Below, one piece after another: positions 57,421-64,000 of a stretch of DNA of 64,000 nt. Numbering within the stretch: the first letter of the stretch is position 1; each line of letters begins with the position of its first letter. Location of the stretch: NCBI GenBank assembly GCA_035578155.1, contig JAPWDM010000015.1, forward strand, positions 8,182,709 to 8,246,708, given 5' to 3'. The stretch comes from Brachynemurus nebulosus (lineage: Eukaryota > Arthropoda > Insecta > Neuroptera > Myrmeleontidae). The position numbers were made by a program, and so were the translations under genes. The notes under the pieces were generated by a model that searched no databases, had not been told where the DNA came from, and saw only the letters and a list, made by a program, of their open reading frames with translations.

Positions 57421-57927
57421 TTGAAGCTGAACCAGTATTTATTTCATTCAACGAATAGTGCCCCCATAAGTTGTTCAATTCCCCCACCACCACCTATTAC
57501 CATGTTTATAAAAACTCAAATGATATGTGTGCGCGTTTTCTATAATTAAAATTTAAATAATTTTAAAATTAAGTCTGTTGTTGGAAGAAACCATGGGAAC
57601 TATGCCAATTAACTTATATCTTCACTTAAATAATATAAAATACACTTCTCCACGAATTTTATGAGTATATCTGGATAATTGGAGCGCTACAAATTTTTTA
57701 TAATTTGTTGTTTAGAACATTAGATTAAGAACTATAAGAACATTAGATTATAAATTACCAAGACTGTTCTACCTAAATATGCTTAATTTGTATAACTTTT
57801 CTGATAATATTCATATATTCAATTGGATATCTTAATTCAAAATATTATTAATAAATTTAGTGTTTAAAGCAACTTATAGTTCTCAAAATATGTTGATAAC
57901 ACAGGCCAATGAACACTATTTATTATA
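57421..57927. other. Promoter side of the last Polinton gene and spacer to the right TIR
   Basis: No gene. Contains a CCCCCACCACCACC run near 57481-57494, unusual in this AT-rich element. Confidence 0.45.
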
Positions 57928-58848
57928 CTACTAGACAAAGCGTAAAGCCTAAACTTACATATTATATAAATAGACATAATATACTTATCTCTTTTAATTC
58001 TTTTTGTTATAAAATTATTTTTTATTTTTATCTACTGATAAGATTAATATGTATGTATACCCCGAGCCTACAATAAATTTGCTTTTAAAGCAATACACCA
58101 TGCATACATTAACTTCGGTCTGTTTAAATGCGCATTTTGTATAACGAATGAAAGTATGGAACAATACCTAGAGCTGGCGGCGTTGTAGAAACAGATTTCC
58201 CGATTGTGGGTGTTTGCAAACAATTGTTATATGCTAAAAGTAGAAGCAGATTTCCGATCCCGCGCTCTCATAACAAGTCTTAACGTGTGTGCTAAAAATA
58301 GAAACTGATTTCCGATTTAGCATTCCGCTAACAAGTGGTAACCTGCGTGTGGATAATAATTCTAAAAATAGCTATGATATCACAGTTCCGAAGTCCGGAA
58401 TGTCTTATCGGCGCCAATTAACTTTAATGGGTGCGCAACGTTCAAAAACTAACCAATTAACTTAATTGGGTTCTAAAAAATATTTATCATATCACATTTC
58501 CGACGTCCGGAGTGTCTTATCAGCGCCAATTAACTTTAATGAGCGCCCAACGTTCAAAAAACTAGCCAATTAACTTTAATGAGCATAAAAACCCACACAC
58601 ATGCAGACTAATTAACTATAACTCAACAAACAACAGCGGCGCGCTGATAATAACCAGAGACCAATTAACTCAACAAACAACTGCGGCGCGCTGATAATAA
58701 CTATACAGACCAATTAGCCGCCGGAAGTCTGATAACACAAGTACAGTACGACACAAAATTATTCGACCACCCATTATGAGGTCTATACTTTTGACGCGCA
58801 GTGTGCCGCAGAATCCGCCTGCCGCAGTTCTCTTATAGCCTATCTACT
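57928..58848 (-). repeat. Right terminal inverted repeat of the Polinton-type element
   Basis: Matches the left repeat. It carries an extra 16-bp insertion near 58810-58825 (GAATCCGCCTGCCGCA), apparently a local duplication of the GCCGCA motif. Confidence 0.93.
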
Positions 58849-58854
58849 TATGCC
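58849..58854. other. Target-site duplication TATGCC, right copy
   Basis: Matches 48711-48716 exactly. Confidence 0.88.
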
Positions 58855-58899
58855 GAACAGACCGACTGTTCAGTAAAATATATATAATTTGCTATCTAT

Positions 58900-59520
58900 A
58901 ACATATTATGTAAATTTCAGCGAGGTGTTGTGTGAGGTAGATTTGACGTCTTTTTCGGCCATTTCAAAAATTTTTTAAAAATACAAGTTAACAAAAACTT
59001 AAAGGTCTGACGGGTATTTCCTATAGTCGTCATTAGTTGCTATCGATTTAGCTTTTTTAATTTGAGGTGTTTTATCCGCTATGATTTTGTGCTATCGTAG
59101 CTTGGACTATTAGTTTATTGAGCTCATTAAACTCACTTACCAAATTTTGTAGGATATCACATTGATGCTCCGCTGTTTTGATATGAGTTTGAGCTGAGGT
59201 TGAATTTGTTCTTGCTAATGTGGGTTGCTCCGGTTGGTGGGTCACGTTCCCGCTCTAGTGACGGTGGCAGAGGTTGTGTGTCGGTAATGGGACTGGTACA
59301 TGTTGTGGTTTGGCAGGGATATTTCTATTCAATTTATAGTTTTTATCTGGACTTTCTTGTAGTGTTTCGAGTCTTTTGATGTACACAGGGCATTCTTTAT
59401 CATACGCTAAATGGTTGCCGCTTCAGTTGGCACATTTAATAAATTTTTCTGTGGTAACGTCGCCTTTGATGACATGATCAGTGTAATGGTCCGATGGACG
59501 GCGTGGTTTAAATGCTTGCT
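58900..59520 (-). pseudogene. Jockey-type LINE ORF1 fragment (zinc-knuckle region)
   Basis: On the minus strand a decayed frame reads RRPSDHYTDHVIKGDV, then a CCHC-like knuckle (C..C...H....C near 59380-59440, one position now a stop) with YDKECPVY. A Pro/Thr/Gln-rich stretch and a helical tail with ILQNLVSEFNELNKLIVQ follow. This is the order of the Gag-like ORF1 of Jockey-group LINEs, which packages element RNA. At least three stops break it. It begins about 50 bp beyond the Polinton-type element, and the rest of its LINE is not seen nearby. Confidence 0.65.
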
Positions 59521-62287
59521 AATTTATTGTTACGACGAAGATATTTTATTGGTTTGAACTAATTTTCTTTGTTTCGATGTCCCGGATAATTTATCCCAAA
59601 GGTCGAAGGTGAAATAATTTAAGCCAATTTTGATTTAAGAAATTTATTCGTCAACGCTATTTGTTGCCATTTGGACCGTTACAGATAAATTTTACACTTT
59701 TCAGCACTTTATTTATAAAATAATTGTTTTAACATTTTAACATTTTATTTTGTTGAAAATAGTTATAATTTTTGTATTTAAATGTTAGATATTTTATTAT
59801 TTCAGTAATTAAAAAATCTCAAACGGGAATCGTTATAAAAAAATTATTATATATTTCTTTGTTAATGACTAAAATCCGAATATCTTCTAAAAATTCCTCC
59901 CATTGTACTTTCCCTTTATCTCGATTCAAAAAACCAGAAATGGCTTCTTTTATTTTATTGGTTACTTAATTTTTGCTACGTCATTAGCTCCGCCCACTAT
60001 GTTAAGATACGCAGTTAGTTTACTAAAATTTCACCAGACGGCAAATTACAGTTTTAAATTTGTATTCCTATGTTACAAAATCAACCGCTCGATGCCACTA
60101 GTCGTATCGTTCTTGTGGTTACATAATGCCCGGACCAAGTTCTGGCTTAAATTCGTAAAAGACGAAGCTTAAGACAGAACTGATATGGAAAGTAAAGACA
60201 AGACAAAATTCAGGCACTCGCCATTTCCAAAAATCCTATTTGTGAAATTAGCAACGAGAAAGAAATAAAATTCCAGTTTATTAGATATTAAAAAAAATTC
60301 TTCGCTTTGTTTAAATTGGAAATCTCGGCCCTTTACAAAAAATTCCTTTTTTACATTTTACATTAGTCATATCAATAATACTTTACAAAACTCATATAAG
60401 AAAAATAAAATTTTCCATATGAAATTGTCTTGTGAACTATAAAAATAGACAAGTTTAATTTATTTCAAAATATTTTAATTAGGTTTCGCATTTTTTTTTA
60501 TTATTGTTATCATTATTATTATGAATACAAAAGTTTCAAAAAAAAAATACAAACATAACTTTGTGAATAAAAATTCTCTTCCTCTTTTGAGAAATGGCAG
60601 ATCATGCGAGAAAGGAAAAAATCAATCCACAAACGAATGTTGGCGACGCTCATTGCTATCAGATCAGAACAATTTTCCATAACTAAAATGGTACTACGTT
60701 TTAAATTTCAGGCATTCCTATCCCCAACAAATCGCCATTAACCGGATCCATTGAAATTAAAGACCATATATTCCAGTGATCACGGTACGACTGGGCACTG
60801 ACTTGGCGTCCGGAGATTAACATTATAGCCAGCTCTTCAACCTGACATAATGTAAGTTGGAATTTTATAAAACGTTAAACCCGCTTCGCTGACCAACTGT
60901 AATGAAACCGGTTCTCAAGATGTTAATCCAGTTTACCCGGATTCATTTTTTGTTCAACGAGGGTTCGAACTCCAGGCTAATATGCAGCGGAATAAGGGTA
61001 CAGAAGGGTTGGGGGTGGAAAATTTATCTGAAAAAAATAATATTAAAACTAACTGGCCGTCAACCACTTTTATGCTATACGTTTTTATTTTATAAATCTT
61101 CAAAACAAAAAGGTTACAATTTATTTATAAAATTTTTTAACATCTTAAGACAAATAATAACTGATCAATACAGTTCCTACCAACCATAACTAACTCAACA
61201 ATATATGATTTTTAATTTTTGACACTTAAAAGAAAAATTTTCTACTTAAAAAAAAAAGTAACAAAATAAAAGAATGAACATTATGTTGGACCATAATCTG
61301 TAAACATTTCTAATTGTTTCTTAGCTTAACGGTACACTTAAACATCTAAGATGAATACACTTTTACTTAATATTAAAAAAAAATCGACTGTCCTAAACTG
61401 TGTAAAATGGGGACATTTGTCTCATATGAAAAAATAAAATTAAGCAAAACTAATATAAAAACAATAGAATTCACTAAATATTCTCGTTATTTATTAATCT
61501 AAACTTTTATTATATGATAAAGGGTAACGTATAAGAAAATGCTATCAACAATCCTATGAATTTGAAGTAGTTATACAATTACGATAAAAACGAAGATTAG
61601 AATTGAATTACAGGATTGGAAGACGTGACTTACCTTTTTATGGTAAATTTGTAATGTTTCTCTAATGAATTTTCTTTCTTTACCTTAACCAACTGCTAGT
61701 TCTTCTTACTTATTTCATACAAATTTTCTCGGCTGGTGGGCTGTCCTTATTTCACTGGTTAACACACTAATTTTAATTGTACTTCACTATTTAACTACTA
61801 CAGCTCTTATAATAAAATTTTGACTACGCAACTTTTCCCGACTTTACTTTGGCCAACAACTAACTTAAATCTTTTGCATATTGTAATTTCACTAACTAAC
61901 CGGCGTCCATCAACTAACTCCCGGTTTCGAATGACGCCGCGTACCCAAGCCAAGTCAACAACGCCCTATTGCATCATGCATGCATTTATTTTCTTATCTT
62001 AATTTCTTCTGCGAATTAGTTGCATTGGCTGCATTCGATATTTTATCAGTGCATTTTGTTATAAGTTACGTTAAAAATTATTTAGGGTCGACAATTTTAA
62101 ATTTATGCAAGAAAAAATTAAGTTTCGTTTCAGGGCTGTCAACTTCACTCTCATTACACAACATTCGTTTCTGGTAGTACTCGCAGGTTTATCTGCACTT
62201 CCCTTCGCGTACCAAATAAAACGTATTCTGCTATTTAGTTCAAATTACTTAATTCTCATAAAAAAATGTATTATTGTTATCATTCCT

Positions 62288-62289
<2 letters not shown>
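59521..62289. other. No recognised gene; possible unresolved LTR-type sequence
   Basis: Short open frames only (for example 60902-61189, 95 codons, no motif). TGTTACGACG at 59528 looks like an LTR start where the LINE fragment stops, but I found no convincing matching end or duplication. Segments at 60700-60980 and 61820-61970 are less AT-rich than their surroundings. Confidence 0.4.

Positions 62290-62365
<76 letters not shown>
62290..62365. repeat. (TA)n microsatellite
   Basis: About 76 bp of TA, adjoining the dispersed repeat at 62366-62470. Confidence 0.98.
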
Positions 62366-62368
<3 letters not shown>

Positions 62369-62470
62369 AAATTGTTCAAATAAAAGTTGTAGATATCGAC
62401 GGGGGCAACCGATTGCTATAGTCGGGAACTTTATAGCTCTTATGGTTTTCGAGCTATGATACAAACTTAT
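62366..62470. repeat. Dispersed repeat, copy 2 (partner at 14745-14880, opposite orientation)
   Basis: Contains TATCGACGGGGGCAACC and TATGGTTTTCGAGCTATGAT, the complement of words in copy 1. It begins immediately at the TA tract. Confidence 0.7.
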
Positions 62471-64000
62471 AGATTTGTAAATGGGACTATATATTAATTT
62501 TTCGATAAAACTGATCTAATGCATTAATTAACAACATAAATGAGCAAAAAAATTTTTTACCCAAGTTTAATTTTTTAATTTTTTTTTAATTTATCAGTTA
62601 GGCGGTAAAAATATGCATATGTACTTGAGGCTACTTAAACCGATAGTATTTTTCTTGGTTATATTTCGATTACATCCAAGAAAAGAACCTTTTACAGTAC
62701 CATTTCTATCATAAAAATTTGGTTGTAATAGAAATGGCAACTCTCAAAAAACTCACATGGTATACATATATATCGCATGGAATCGACGATTACAAACCCA
62801 TTTAAAAAAGGAACGCATACATGTATAGAGCGCATAAAGATTGACAATATAGAATCAAACATTTAATAAGTCAATATTCTCACACAAATGGAAAAGACTA
62901 TATGCATGTATGTATTCCTTGTACAGAATCGTAATACAATACAATACTAATATAATGTGTCACTATGTATTAACCAAAAAAAAAACGTAACTTTAAAGTG
63001 AATAAATTGTTTGACCTGGAAATCGAATGTATAAAATGAAATTTTCTCATGGTATGTATTTTCAAACTGATACCGAGACAAAAGTAGCCACGTGTATTAC
63101 ATAAAAACATTCTCAGGAAATAGCTACTTAAAAGCTGAAACATTTCTGTTGTAAACAAAATTTAATTCGTTTTATATTTTTGCAAAACTAATAAAGTATT
63201 AACCGACTATGAGAACTAAAGAATATTTTTGGTCAAAAGTTTTTAATTTTATTATTATTTTTATTTTATTTATTTATTTAATTATTTATTTATTTTTTTT
63301 TGTTTTTTGAAAAAATTATGCATAATTAATTACTTGTGAACAAAAATCCTTTAAACTTTATAAAATAAAGAAAATCTTACATATTTGTTTTTAAATTTAT
63401 CATTTTCAATATTAGAAAATTCTTAGTGATTTATATGTTACTATAGATTATAGTATTAAGAAATTTAAAAATATTTCTCTTCCAATACAATAGGCAATAA
63501 AATAAAATAGTTTTAAGAAATAAATTCTTTTTAATAGCATGAAAAATTAAGTTAGATTTTGTATTTCTAAAATAAGATTGTGATTACAAAATAGATTTAA
63601 ATTTAAATAAATTTTGAAATAGGAAAAATCCTTCTAAGTTTACAAATTAAATTTCATAGTTTATTTAAGTTACCGTTCTCGGCGGTCAGAAAATTATTCA
63701 AATGAAAATATGCGTTGAAAAAATAAAGAACCGTTCTGGATTCAAAATTCAACATTTTACATACATGGCTTACACTTCGATATCACAGAACATTGAAAAA
63801 AGAGTTGAAAAATAATAGAAAATAACTTGTAATTCAATCAATGAAAATTCTCAATTCACTAGGTGACTGATGTCCCATTACGTATTAAAATGTATCCTTA
63901 GGACTTAAAATTGGAGTCACTAGTGCTAGAAAATTTATACAAAACATCGTTTATTGCCAGTGACGAAAGGCTAATAAATTCCGTAACGTAATTTACATAT
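62471..64000. other. AT-rich DNA, no gene recognised
   Basis: Short random open frames, a T-rich run with ATTT periodicity at 63240-63305, nothing else identifiable. Confidence 0.55.

Larger units (their letters stand above)
48717..58848. mobile_element. Polinton/Maverick (adintovirus-like) element, 10,132 bp, non-autonomous
   Basis: Long inverted repeats (about 904 and 921 bp) begin AGTAGATAGGCTATAAGAG and end in the complement (AG at the 5' tip, CT at the 3' tip). The 6-bp sequence TATGCC flanks the element at 48711-48716 and 58849-58854. AG/CT tips and 6-bp duplication are the Polinton hallmark, produced by a retroviral-type integrase. Genes inside: small unknown protein, matrix metalloproteinase, exonuclease-like small protein, parvovirus-type phospholipase A2, 100-residue protein, packaging-type ATPase, C2H2 protein and one broken gene. 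Polymerase B, integrase, cysteine protease and jelly-roll capsid genes were looked for and not recognised, so replication and integration would have to be supplied in trans. Confidence 0.88.

Noticed and set aside
48717..58848. Reading the metalloproteinase and phospholipase as ordinary host genes
   Set aside because: They lie intronless within a 6-bp-duplicated, TIR-bounded element together with a packaging ATPase.
59528..61280. A 1.7-kb solo LTR beginning TGTTACGACG with TTAT duplication
   Set aside because: The proposed right end (ACA-TTAT) is a common AT-rich word that occurs several times nearby, and coding sequence does not resume beyond it.

Overview
The window is transposon-dense, AT-rich DNA from an animal nuclear genome, most likely an insect. 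The evidence is a gypsy/errantivirus-like retroelement with an env gene, CR1/Daphne-like and Jockey-like LINEs, hAT, Kolobok, piggyBac, Harbinger and Tigger-like DNA transposons, arthropod-style TATA/TCAGT promoters, short introns and many long (TA)n tracts. I could not recognise any ordinary host gene, rRNA, tRNA or CRISPR array. Nearly every long open frame belongs to a mobile element, and many are broken by nonsense codons or frameshifts. Species cannot be fixed from the sequence alone.

Layout. 1-3605: right part of a hAT element with an intact 853-codon transposase. 4215-5410: a short hAT-type element with 8-bp target-site duplication (TSD). 5650-7546: a foldback element with arms of about 790 bp. 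9290-11290: inverted arrays of a 155-190 bp unit, interrupted by a 789-bp solo LTR (10289-11077, TSD ACGG). 14890-21292: a decayed LINE containing a 3.2-kb DNA transposon (16173-19412) whose transposase has a SWIM finger. 21212-21584: two back-to-back (TA)n-centred palindromes. 22022-25890: an errantivirus-like remnant lacking most of pol. 28003-29600: a Tigger/pogo remnant. 30275-33560: a Harbinger element whose two convergent genes interlock exon by exon. 35577-40660: a broken piggyBac that carries a Kolobok (35621-38306, TTAA duplications). 40677-41498: a second env remnant. 41990-44200: a broken Jockey-like LINE. 44321-46079: a (TA)n-centred inverted-repeat complex. 46646-48294: an element with terminal inverted repeats (TIRs) of about 148 bp.

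The most notable object is 48717-58848, a 10,132-bp element with inverted repeats of about 0.9 kb, AG...CT termini and a perfect 6-bp TSD (TATGCC). That is the Polinton/Maverick signature. Its cargo is a divergent virus-like gene set: a secreted matrix metalloproteinase with hemopexin domain, a parvovirus-type phospholipase A2, a P-loop packaging-type ATPase, a one-finger C2H2 protein and several small unknown proteins. No protein-primed DNA polymerase, retroviral-type integrase, adenain-type protease or capsid gene is recognisable, so it looks like a non-autonomous or internally deleted Polinton/adintovirus-like element. The genes run outward from a compact divergent promoter at 53566-53634.

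Right of it are a LINE ORF1 fragment (58900-59520) and about 4.5 kb of AT-rich sequence in which I recognise no gene.
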